Assembly (NCBI RefSeq): GCF_001939075.1
Contig: NZ_MPTA01000002.1
Location: 682,001 to 746,000, forward strand
DNA length: 64,000 nt
Direction: 5' to 3'
From: Paenisporosarcina indica
GTDB taxonomy: Bacteria; Bacillota; Bacilli; Bacillales_A; Planococcaceae
Of this stretch, positions 43,706 through 51,990 are shown piece by piece (the first letter of the stretch is position 1; every line of letters starts with the position of its first letter). The notes under the pieces are model-generated. The model was not told the origin of the DNA, did not search any database, and saw only the letters and a program-made list of their open reading frames with translations. The position numbers were made by a program, and so were the translations under genes.

Positions 43706-44125
43706 TTATTGTTCTTCCGTTTGGTCTTCTACGGCTGCTACGGCTTCGATTTCCACCAATTGATCGGGGTAACCTAGTACTGTGACTCCAGATAAAGTAC
43801 TCGGGACATCATGATCACCGAATTCTTTTCGGATTGCTTCCCATGCCGTGACCAAATCCGACCGATTTTGAGTCGCTACGAGCACTCTCGTATATACCAT
43901 GTCTTCCACTGTGGCACCGCACTCCTTCAAGGCGACTTTCAAATTATCCACACAGGTTTTTGCCTGAAAAGCATAATCACCAATACCAGTTACTTTTCCA
44001 TCCTTATCAAGTGGACATGCTCCCGCGAAATAGAGCATATTCATACCTGAAGGCACTCTACTAGCGTAAGCATAATCAACGGCAGCTAACTTTGAAGAAT
44101 GAATGAACGATATTTTCTTTTTCAT
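43706..44125 (-). CDS. RidA/YjgF-family protein
   Basis: This protein (139 aa) has the RidA trimer fold signs: YAYASRVPSGMNMLYFAGACPLDKDGKV near residue 18-45, QAKTCVDNLKVALKECGATVEDMVYTRVLV near 54-83, and the closing PSTLSGVTVLGYPDQLVEIEAVA. RidA proteins hydrolyse reactive enamines/imines; this one lacks the canonical catalytic Arg context (usually 'SRVxVA'), so it may be a paralog with another substrate. ATG 44125 has GAAGGAG upstream. It stands alone on the leftward strand. Confidence 0.87.
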   Translation of the reverse strand: MKKKISFIHSSKLAAVDYAYASRVPSGMNMLYFAGACPLDKDGKVTGIGDYAFQAKTCVDNLKVALKECGATVEDMVYTRVLVATQNRSDLVTAWEAIRKEFGDHDVPSTLSGVTVLGYPDQLVEIEAVAAVEDQTEEQ

Positions 44126-44261
44126 TTTGATGCTCCTTCGAATATATTATTGGCATGCTAAACGTAATCTTTGAGATTGTGCAATCTTCTTAAATAAGAA
44201 CTGTCAGAACAAAAATGACGAAATCAGCAAAATTCCATCTACACCTATGAATAAAGACTTA

Positions 44262-44828
44262 CTAGTTTGCATTTATAAAGTAGATCAGATTATCTGTCCA
44301 CTCACCGAATTCAAATATGAACCCTTCTCTTTTACACTCAAACTTCATGCCCACAGCCTCTGCTAATTTCATAGATGGTTCATTATCAATATTGATATGA
44401 GCTTCAATGCGATGGAAACCCAAGTCTCGAAAAGCAATTTGAAGAGCTTCTCTCACTGCTTCTTTAGCATACCCTTGTTGCCAATATTGATTGTGTATAG
44501 TGTAACCAATTCTCGCCCACTGAAAGTCATCTCTCGCTAAGGTAGAAAAGTCCACCGTTCCTAAATGTACACCATCTTGCTTTCGGAAAATGTCAAATAC
44601 ATGTGCTATATCATTCTTTGCTAATCGTTGATACTTATCAACTAAGTTAGCAAACCACTCCTGCGTGCATTCTTGCATATCAATTTTACCTTCATCGTGC
44701 CGATGGTGTGAAGCAAACCGATTATTAAATCCATTGAGCCATTTCTCATAATCGGATTTCTTTAAAGGTCTTACTATTAATCTTTCGGTTTCTGAAAAGA
44801 ATGTAAATTTTTCTACTTTCGATATCAA
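44262..44828 (-). CDS. GNAT-family acetyltransferase (RimJ/RimL-like)
   Basis: This protein (188 aa) starts with TTG at 44828, behind AAAGGAG. It has a RimL-type start (FSETERLIVRPLKKSDYEKW), an acetyl-CoA loop WQQGYAKEAVREALQIAF near residue 115-132, and the closing HRIEAHINIDNEPSMKLAEAVGMKFECKREG. It acetylates an N-terminal amine or a small molecule. A MITE-like repeat lies 36 bases upstream. Confidence 0.88.
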   Translation of the reverse strand: MISKVEKFTFFSETERLIVRPLKKSDYEKWLNGFNNRFASHHRHDEGKIDMQECTQEWFANLVDKYQRLAKNDIAHVFDIFRKQDGVHLGTVDFSTLARDDFQWARIGYTIHNQYWQQGYAKEAVREALQIAFRDLGFHRIEAHINIDNEPSMKLAEAVGMKFECKREGFIFEFGEWTDNLIYFINAN

Positions 44829-44863
44829 TCTGACATCTCCTTTGACTAAAGTTTACTGATATG

Positions 44864-44940
44864 CCCCTGTTTGAGAAACAATCATAATATATGAACAATC
44901 ACGTTAGCTAAAACTAACGTGATTGTTTTTGACACAGGGG
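44864..44940. repeat. MITE-like repeat, copy 2
   Basis: This 77-bp copy has TIRs CCCCTGT and ACAGGGG and a perfect inner stem ACAATCACGTTAG / CTAACGTGATTGT. It abuts the end of the broken small membrane gene at 44990-45200. Confidence 0.78.
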
Positions 44941-44956
44941 CCCCACTCACTAATAA

Positions 44957-44992
44957 AAATAACCAAGAGAGAATCTCCCTTGGTTATTTTCT
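44957..44992. terminator. Bidirectional terminator
   Basis: AAAATAACCAAG...CTTGGTTATTTT around a 12-base middle with A and T runs at the ends. Confidence 0.7.
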
Positions 44993-45200
44993 TGGAATTA
45001 TATAGTGCTTTTTCTCTTTCCCGCTTAAATAATATAAAAGCTTGAAGAATAGAGAAGGAAGATATTAATGCAGAGACAACGACACTATTTCAAAACATAA
45101 ACGGAAGAGGATCACTCTGGCTTGAAGAAATATTTAAGTAAGTCCAAGTCATGTTTCCCAATAAGAATAAAGGAATAAAGAGTAGGATATATTTTCTCAT
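44990..45200 (-). pseudogene. Small membrane protein gene with an in-frame stop
   Basis: From ATG 45200 (behind GGAAGAG) the frame encodes a first membrane segment (YILLFIPLFLLGNMTW), reaches TGA at 45090-45092, then continues in the same frame with a second membrane segment (SALISSFSILQAFILF) and a basic end (KREREKALYN). The likely original was a two-helix protein of about 70 aa. The frame then runs on into the neighbouring hairpin and repeat without a clean stop, so its 3' end is altered. Truncated as it stands, 36 aa would be made. Confidence 0.5.
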
Positions 45201-45225
45201 ATTACTCTTCCAATACAATATACTT

Positions 45226-45679
45226 TTAGAAACCAATTACCAAGCCGTAAGTGCCACCACTCCAGCTACCGTAAGCAATAATATTTTGTGCTTTTCGTAA
45301 ATATTCTTGAGCATTTCTACTTAGACTAGCTCTGTAATAAGTAGCATAGCCAGCGGATGTGAAAGAATACAACATTACCTGCCGCAGCAAAAGCAGCAAG
45401 CCATCCAGCCGATCCAGTACCTAATCCAATAGTAATAACAACTAGACTTGCAACTGCAACAACCCACGAAGATACTTCAGGGAAATTTGGTGATTCCATA
45501 TAATCCAAAATGCTCGATTCGTAACCATCGATATTATTCTTAAAAGATAGATATAATGAGCTGTTAGATGGGTTATTTCTCGTTGTACCTGTTCTTTTTA
45601 ATATAGATTTTTCGAAGAATATCCTAAAGCTTGAAATGTGTAATTACCTGTTACACTAGCTGTGTTTATTTTTAACCAT
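45226..45679 (-). pseudogene. Hydrophobic secreted/peptide-like protein gene with three frameshifts
   Basis: Starting at ATG 45679 behind AAGGGGAATAG, three leftward frames must be joined. The first holds ASVTGNYTFQALGYSSKNLY. The second holds NNPSNSSLYLSFKNN, then SSWVVAVASLVVITIGLGTG and GWLAAFAAAG. The third holds SFTSAGYATYYRAS, then QEYLRKAQNIIAYGSWSGG, and ends GLVIGF at TAA 45226. The breaks lie in short A or T runs near 45670, about 45600 and 45375. The restored product is about 145 aa with one glycine/alanine-rich hydrophobic core, resembling bacteriocin-like or other membrane-active peptides. I cannot name a family. It follows the 89-aa gene by 12 bases. Confidence 0.6.
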
Positions 45680-45690
45680 TACTATTCCCC

Positions 45691-45960
45691 TTAAGTAAAT
45701 AGGGTTCTCATATCCTGAATCAATTTCTGCACATCTTGAGCTGACCGTGCACTAATGGTATAGTTATTCACCAATTGAATGGCCGCAGCATCGTCACGCA
45801 CTTCTTTATCCTTAATCTCTTGCATCTGCTTTTCAGCATCAGGTGTATTGTTATGACGCCCCACATTTTCAACAAAGGTCTGCCCACCAGGATAATGCTT
45901 TACACGTTGTACCCAATACCAATTGTCTGAATACGACACTTTATAATCTACATAGACCAT
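45691..45960 (-). CDS. Hypothetical 89-aa protein
   Basis: This gene has an excellent ribosome site (GAGGAGGATTATCT before ATG 45960), so it is probably real. The product is soluble and charged, with a Trp/Tyr-rich N-terminal part (WYWVQRVKHYPGG) and a helical C-terminal part. It has no signal peptide. It is immediately upstream of the decayed hydrophobic-peptide gene, and the two look like an operon, for example peptide plus partner or immunity factor. That is a guess from arrangement only. Confidence 0.6.
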   Translation of the reverse strand: MVYVDYKVSYSDNWYWVQRVKHYPGGQTFVENVGRHNNTPDAEKQMQEIKDKEVRDDAAAIQLVNNYTISARSAQDVQKLIQDMRTLFT

Positions 45961-46204
45961 AGATAATCCTCCTCAACTAGATGTGTATAATACAAGTACT
46001 ACAAGTAATGACTACTATACTAACAATTGTCGCCTTTTAATGGAAGTAGATGTTCTTGATTTTTTGAAAGAATGCTTTTGAATTAATTGTTTAATAAACT
46101 CTGGAGAATAATCAACAACTTAAAGAAAACCCATACTATAGTACTTGCTAGGAGAAATTTCCACAGAAGACCTTAAGCATCTTTTTCTCCCATCCATTTA
46201 TATA

Positions 46205-46259
46205 CAATTGTAGTCAATGATCTGAGTTGTTTTTCGCACAGGTACCTATCATTAATTAG
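46205..46259. repeat. 50-bp direct repeat, right copy
   Basis: Matches 43245-43294 in the same orientation, with a few substitutions and small insertions. Confidence 0.7.
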
Positions 46260-46394
46260 CAATGAATCGGCATTTGTATCAGATGATATGAAGTTAGGAT
46301 TCAATTTAAAATACAGATGTTCTCCAGTTTTAAAAACCTCCTTTTTTCTTTCTCCTTATACTTTTCTTGGTCCTCTTATTCTGCAAGAAAAATG

Positions 46395-46690
46395 TACGGA
46401 ACTACTAATTCCCCACACATTCTTTCCGATACTTTTGGAGTCGGTTTCCATCATTGCATATTTTATTGTCTTTCTCGATTTTCACATGTTTTGTAACAGT
46501 TCTACCATAACGATTCAATTTATCCCTCATAAAATCTGTAATTTTTTCAGGACGATATTCATATAGTACTTTGTTTACAAACCAATTACTGGAATCCTAC
46601 ATTTATCGGGTAGTTACCGTTACCTAACCATACTTTCCCATACACCAAGTCTCCAGTTTTTGTTAGTAGTATGTTAAAATATTGATAATG
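46395..46690 (-). pseudogene. Decayed gene fragment of unknown type
   Basis: The leftward strand carries KTGDLVYGKVWLGNGNYPIN, then after a one-base shift WFVNKVLYEYRPEKITDFM and RDKLNRYGRTVTKHVKIEKD, ending at TAG. No start codon is attached. This is coding-like but broken. A rightward frame over the same stretch (46288-46566) has no ribosome site and looks like a shadow. I do not recognise the family. Confidence 0.35.
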
Positions 46691-46734
46691 TTTTCATGTT
46701 TTCCAAGATAAATAATAGATCGAAGGTGGACTCA

Positions 46735-49700
46735 ATGTCTTCAATACCCTTGAATGAAAAAGTCGTTAGATTAATTCAATATATAAATGAGCTTTCGCAA
46801 CTTAAGCAAAAGCCCGTTTCAAGTTATAAAAAATATGATGAAGTTTTATGGGTTTCAATTTTACCTGATGAACCGGAATGTATAGATGCATTTCGTAACA
46901 ATACGGATGAATGGCTATATGTCAAAAAGCCCGTTTATCCGATTATTACTCCTGTCCCACAAAACCTACAAGAATGGTTAGCAATTGACATCAGAAAATA
47001 CTCATTTAAAATCCATAAAAGTATAACCAAAAGAGTGCTTGAAGATGAAACATTCGTTGAAATAGAAGAGTTATTAGAAGATAACCCTGACATTATAGAA
47101 CAGATAAATCAATACAAAACGAATCGATGGGATCCATTTGTCATAGAGGCAAAACGTGTTGATGAGATTCAGTCTCTTTACGATAAACTGTTTAAAATGC
47201 ATCAGAACTTACAGCTTTACTCTGAGTCAATGGAACTTGTTGTAAGTACAGGACTTCTTCAGTGGAAGTTCAACCAAAAGGATTCAGTGGAACGCCATTT
47301 ACTTACTTCAGAGGTAGAATTGCAATTTAATCGAGAGAAAGCCGAATTCACTATTGTCCCTACTTCAAAAGGTAAAACATTTGAATATGAAGAGGATATG
47401 CTATTAGTTGAACATCGACTTTCAGGTGAGGTTAGTAAAGAAATACATAGTCTTTTATTAGACCTAGACGAAGACTTATATTCAAATACAGCTTCCCTAT
47501 TGCAAACCATCGTCCATGCTTTAGATTCAAAAGGAACCTATATTGAAACACTTGATACTCCGAATATTATGCCGAATGAAGCAATAGTCTCTTTAAGTCC
47601 AGCATTTGTTTTACGAAAAAAAACTCAAAAAAGTTTTCAAAAAGCATGTCAAACAGCCGTAGAACAATTACTTACCATAACGGATGAATCACAATTACCA
47701 AGCAACTTATCAAACATGTTCCAATCATCTTCCCATGAGGATAGTAATGAAGGAACTAATGAGGATACTTCTTTTAAAGAAGCTCAAGAATTTTATTTCC
47801 CGCTACCTTCAAATGAAGAGCAAAATAGAATTATTTCTACATTAAACAGTAGAAGCAGTGTACTTGTACAAGGGCCACCCGGAACAGGAAAAACGCATAC
47901 GATTGCCAATCTAACTTCCCATTTACTTGCTACTGGGCAACGTGTATTAATAACAAGTCAAACAGCAAAAGCACTAGGTGTATTAAAAAGCAAGTTACCA
48001 ACTGAGCTCCAAGATCTTTCTGTAAGTCTCCTAGGTGGTGACTCTACTTCCATGAAGGACTTAGAGAAAGTTGTAAATACCATATCGACCAATAAAGAAC
48101 TTTTCGACCTAGCCAGCATGGCTTCAACAGTAACCAAGAAAGAGTTGGAATTAAAAAAACTTAAAACCAATTTGAACAAAACGAAAAAAGAGTTAATGGA
48201 AATACGGGAAGCAGAAACATATAAACTTCATTTCACTACTCTTTATAAGGGAACTGCACAACAAATTGCAGAGAGTGTAAACCAACAAGCAGGAACTCAC
48301 AATTGGTATTCGACTCCCGTAACCTTTGATACACCGGATTCATTCTGGGAGAAAGAAAAAAATCTTGCATCTGATTTCATACGCATTAAAAATATTAATC
48401 TAGAAACTCCAGATGGCTATAATCAATTTGAATACCCTACCCTAGTCTCAGATTTGAATATTAATGTACTAGATGAAGCGATAAGAGAAGAAGCTGAACT
48501 AATATCCTTTTTTGAATCAATTAAAGAAAATGAAAAAAATGAATTGCAACAAAACCTTTCAAATCTATCCGATAGCGAACGTACCAATTTAAAAACTGCT
48601 CTAAATGAATACAAAGACTTAAAAAGGCCATTACTCTTCAATAGTTATCCATCTCTTATGAAAGTGATTGATGACATTTTCTTAAATCGTGGATTCGTAT
48701 GGGAAGAAATTATAAACAATGTATCTCTTCATCTCAAAACTGTTACAGAAAATAGTGGAAAATTCGATGATCAATTGATATCTTCTGAAAATATTACGAC
48801 AGTTGAATTAAAGAAAATGAGTGAAGACTTACATGCTCACGTATCAAATGGAGGTAATTTAGGTAATTTCATCTACAAGCCTAAAGTAGTCCGTCAGTAT
48901 AGTTCTCAATTACAAAAAATTAAATATAACGGTGCCGCTATAACATCAACTGATCAAATTGAAATGCTACATGCGTATGCTCAAACAAAGTATGCAAAAG
49001 AGCAAATTGAGAATTTATTAGTTCCGACTTTCGTAACAAGAGATTCAATTAATCCACTGACTGCTTATCGGGAGTATGAAAATGCATATTCGCAACTAAC
49101 CAAAGTGCTTAACATTCAACAATGGCGAAACAATGTATTAGGAGACCATTCTTTTTTAACAATGGACAGTTTTAATGAAGAAATGGCCGATTCATTATTC
49201 CAAAACATTGAAATCATGGAAGTCAAAAATAATATAAAATCTAAATCCACTTATTTTGACGGAAGTATTCAACTTATTAAGTCAGTCATCACAGAACAAT
49301 CACATCCACTTTATAACGAAGTAATCGCAGCTATTGAAACAAGGGATACTATTAAATACAGTTCTATGTACGAACAATACAAGCACTTCCAAGAAGTCAT
49401 GAAACGCGATAATACACTTAATAAAATTTTCACTGAGTTAAATAATGAATCCAGTGAACTTGCTAAGTCTCTTGTTGAAACTTATACCTCCCCCGTTTGG
49501 GAGCAAAGATTAAATTATTGGCAACGTACTTTTGAATGGAAACAAACACAAAATTGGATTCATGAATTCTCAAAGAAAAGTGAAAGTACACTATCCATGC
49601 AATATGACCAAATTGAAAAAGATATTAAGAATAGAACAATTGAAATCGGAACAGCGAAAGCATGGATTAGTATGCTTAGTACAATGACAGACAGCCAAAG

Positions 49701-51729
49701 TAAGCATTTAAAAGCTTGGTCAAGAGCAGTCAAAAGTATTGGCAAAGGAACTGGGAAAAATGCAGCTAGATATAGAGCAGATGCCCAAATGCATATGGAG
49801 AAATGTATTGAGGCGATTCCTGCTTGGATCATGCCGATCAATCAAGTTTATGATAACTTTGAAATTCGCCCAAACTTATTTGACGTTGTAATTATTGATG
49901 AAGCTAGCCAATCGTGGCATGACGCTATTCTGTTAAAATATTTAGCAAAAAAACTGATTATTGTTGGGGATGATAAACAAATTAGCCCTACTATTATCGG
50001 TATCACTGATGAAGATATCTTAAAACTGCAAACTAAATTTTTTAAAGATATTGACTTCCCGTTTGGACGAGATCTTAACTTGAAAACATCATTTTTCGAT
50101 GTTTCATATATCATGTTCAAAGATACGATAACACTACAAGAACACTTTAGATGTATGCCTGAGATTATCGGGTTCTCTAATCGAATTTCCTATCAAAATA
50201 AACCGTTGATCCCGTTGCGGCAATATCCAGCAAACCGCTTGGAGCCAATTAAGTCTGTCTATCTTCCTCATGGTGTACGTGAAGGTTCTTCGCAAAATGC
50301 TTACAATGAAGTGGAAGCAGAAGCAATTGTTCAACAAATTAAAAACTGTATTAAAGATTCAAAATACGATGGAAAAACTTTCGGAGTCATTTCCCTATTA
50401 GGTGCCAACCAAGCAACCTTGATCCAAAATATGCTTCTAAAAGAACTAGGTGCAGAATTAATGGAGGAAAGAAATATCATTTGTGGAGATGCTTATGCCT
50501 TCCAAGGAGATGAACGGGATATAATTTTCTTATCTATGGTTGTTGCAAATGGTAACACTCGTATTGTTGCAGCAGCAGACGATAAAACACGACAAAGATA
50601 CAATGTAGCTGTCAGCAGAGCAAAAGACCAACTCTGGGTTATGCACTCCATCTCTGTAAATGACATTAGTAACCGAGATTGTTTACGCTATCAACTACTC
50701 ACCTATATTGCAGATCCTTTAAAAGAAGAAACGGAATCTAATCGTGAGAAATGTGAGAGTAAATTTGAACTGAATGTGTTTGATGCAATTGTAGCAAAAG
50801 GCTATCGAGTCATCCCTCAGTATAATGTAGCAAATTATCGAATCGACCTGGTCATTCAAGGTGAAAGATCAAAACTTGCTGTAGAATGCGACGGGGATCA
50901 CTGGCATACGTCAGTCGAAGATCGAGAACGTGATTTCCTTCGTGAACGTGTATTACAAAGAGCTGGATGGACATTCTGGCGTGTCCTTGGTAGCACATAC
51001 TACAACAATCCCGAAAACTCCTTAGAAAGCTTATGGAAGAAAGTTGAGGAAATGGGCATACACCCATACACGGAGTGGGCAAACATGGACTCTAGTTCTT
51101 CTGAAGATAACATCTCTAATCCAGAAAAGATAATTAATGAATATCTAAATTCGGTTCATATAGAAAAAGAATCAATAACAGAAGAAGCAGCAGAGGATTT
51201 ATTCGTAGATCAAACGGAGTTAGTAGATGTTGAATTGGAAAAATTGTCTTCAAATGCTCGAGCTGGATTTAACAGCCCAACAGTTGAAGCAATGAAAGAT
51301 ACTGAAGATATTTTAGACTACAATGCATCTGCTCCACAGATGAAAATGGAGTTAGAGATCCCTTCTACCCCTTCCATATATAACGAAGTAAAAAGAGGTA
51401 GCAAGGAATTTTCAACAATGATTAAACAGGTAGATAAAGTATCGAAAGATAAGACTGCAAAAGAAGTTAATTTATTGCAACCTACTGCAAAGAAAGAAAC
51501 CATGACAAATGAAAATGATCTTATATCAACACTTATTAAAGAGATGTTGGTCCTTGGATACATTGTGATCGATTATCGTGAAAAATCTAAAACAATCTAC
51601 GTTGTCGGTGGCAAGAATTTAGAAACTAAACTTAGTTCCTATAAACCCCAACATTTAGTGTTCAAATTCATGGAAAAAGGAAATAAAACAACTAAATTCA
51701 GACCGGCTTGGTATGCAAAAACGAAGTAA
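46735..51729 (+). CDS. Large SF1 (DNA2/NAM7-like) helicase with C-terminal Vsr-like nuclease domain
   Basis: This protein (1664 aa) starts at ATG 46735 behind AAGGTGG. About 370 N-terminal residues are of unknown fold. Walker A is VQGPPGTGKTHTIANL near 379-392, then an insert of some 650 residues with long helical stretches. Walker B is VVIIDEASQSWHD near 1051, followed by LIIVGDDKQISP, the SF1 motif LQEHFRCMPEIIGFSN, and VAVSRAKDQLWV near 1300. Near 1381 a Vsr/MTES_1575-type nuclease motif reads AVECDGDHWH, then ERERVLQRAGWTFWRVLGS-like residues. The end has another small domain. Helicase plus nuclease in one chain suggests phage or plasmid restriction, which is inference. It is transcribed alone, with a terminator. 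Confidence 0.87.
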   Translation: MSSIPLNEKVVRLIQYINELSQLKQKPVSSYKKYDEVLWVSILPDEPECIDAFRNNTDEWLYVKKPVYPIITPVPQNLQEWLAIDIRKYSFKIHKSITKRVLEDETFVEIEELLEDNPDIIEQINQYKTNRWDPFVIEAKRVDEIQSLYDKLFKMHQNLQLYSESMELVVSTGLLQWKFNQKDSVERHLLTSEVELQFNREKAEFTIVPTSKGKTFEYEEDMLLVEHRLSGEVSKEIHSLLLDLDEDLYSNTASLLQTIVHALDSKGTYIETLDTPNIMPNEAIVSLSPAFVLRKKTQKSFQKACQTAVEQLLTITDESQLPSNLSNMFQSSSHEDSNEGTNEDTSFKEAQEFYFPLPSNEEQNRIISTLNSRSSVLVQGPPGTGKTHTIANLTSHLLATGQRVLITSQTAKALGVLKSKLPTELQDLSVSLLGGDSTSMKDLEKVVNTISTNKELFDLASMASTVTKKELELKKLKTNLNKTKKELMEIREAETYKLHFTTLYKGTAQQIAESVNQQAGTHNWYSTPVTFDTPDSFWEKEKNLASDFIRIKNINLETPDGYNQFEYPTLVSDLNINVLDEAIREEAELISFFESIKENEKNELQQNLSNLSDSERTNLKTALNEYKDLKRPLLFNSYPSLMKVIDDIFLNRGFVWEEIINNVSLHLKTVTENSGKFDDQLISSENITTVELKKMSEDLHAHVSNGGNLGNFIYKPKVVRQYSSQLQKIKYNGAAITSTDQIEMLHAYAQTKYAKEQIENLLVPTFVTRDSINPLTAYREYENAYSQLTKVLNIQQWRNNVLGDHSFLTMDSFNEEMADSLFQNIEIMEVKNNIKSKSTYFDGSIQLIKSVITEQSHPLYNEVIAAIETRDTIKYSSMYEQYKHFQEVMKRDNTLNKIFTELNNESSELAKSLVETYTSPVWEQRLNYWQRTFEWKQTQNWIHEFSKKSESTLSMQYDQIEKDIKNRTIEIGTAKAWISMLSTMTDSQSKHLKAWSRAVKSIGKGTGKNAARYRADAQMHMEKCIEAIPAWIMPINQVYDNFEIRPNLFDVVIIDEASQSWHDAILLKYLAKKLIIVGDDKQISPTIIGITDEDILKLQTKFFKDIDFPFGRDLNLKTSFFDVSYIMFKDTITLQEHFRCMPEIIGFSNRISYQNKPLIPLRQYPANRLEPIKSVYLPHGVREGSSQNAYNEVEAEAIVQQIKNCIKDSKYDGKTFGVISLLGANQATLIQNMLLKELGAELMEERNIICGDAYAFQGDERDIIFLSMVVANGNTRIVAAADDKTRQRYNVAVSRAKDQLWVMHSISVNDISNRDCLRYQLLTYIADPLKEETESNREKCESKFELNVFDAIVAKGYRVIPQYNVANYRIDLVIQGERSKLAVECDGDHWHTSVEDRERDFLRERVLQRAGWTFWRVLGSTYYNNPENSLESLWKKVEEMGIHPYTEWANMDSSSSEDNISNPEKIINEYLNSVHIEKESITEEAAEDLFVDQTELVDVELEKLSSNARAGFNSPTVEAMKDTEDILDYNASAPQMKMELEIPSTPSIYNEVKRGSKEFSTMIKQVDKVSKDKTAKEVNLLQPTAKKETMTNENDLISTLIKEMLVLGYIVIDYREKSKTIYVVGGKNLETKLSSYKPQHLVFKFMEKGNKTTKFRPAWYAKTK

Positions 51730-51730
51730 G

Positions 51731-51762
51731 AAAAAGAGCAGCGATATGCTGCTCTTTTTTTA
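51731..51762 (+). terminator. Terminator of the SF1 helicase gene
   Basis: AGAGCAGC, loop GATAT, GCTGCTCT, then T7. Confidence 0.9.
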
Positions 51763-51990
51763 TGTGGATTTGGAATTCATACTGCACAATACATTTTCAC
51801 CTAGGTTAAGATAATTTCCTAGCAGTAAATAGAAAGTTCTCAATATATAGATTGTCACATTAAAAAGTGTTTCCCACAGTCTCTTCGAATTTAAATCTAA
51901 GAGCCGCTATTTAAAGGCAGCCTATAATTTAACAAAGTCTAATTAGTTAAAGAACACCATAGCAATTTTTTACTTACAAAGGCAATTTAA

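Noticed and set aside
46288-46566. Rightward 92-aa hydrophobic frame
   Set aside because: It is the reverse of a decayed leftward gene and has no ribosome site.
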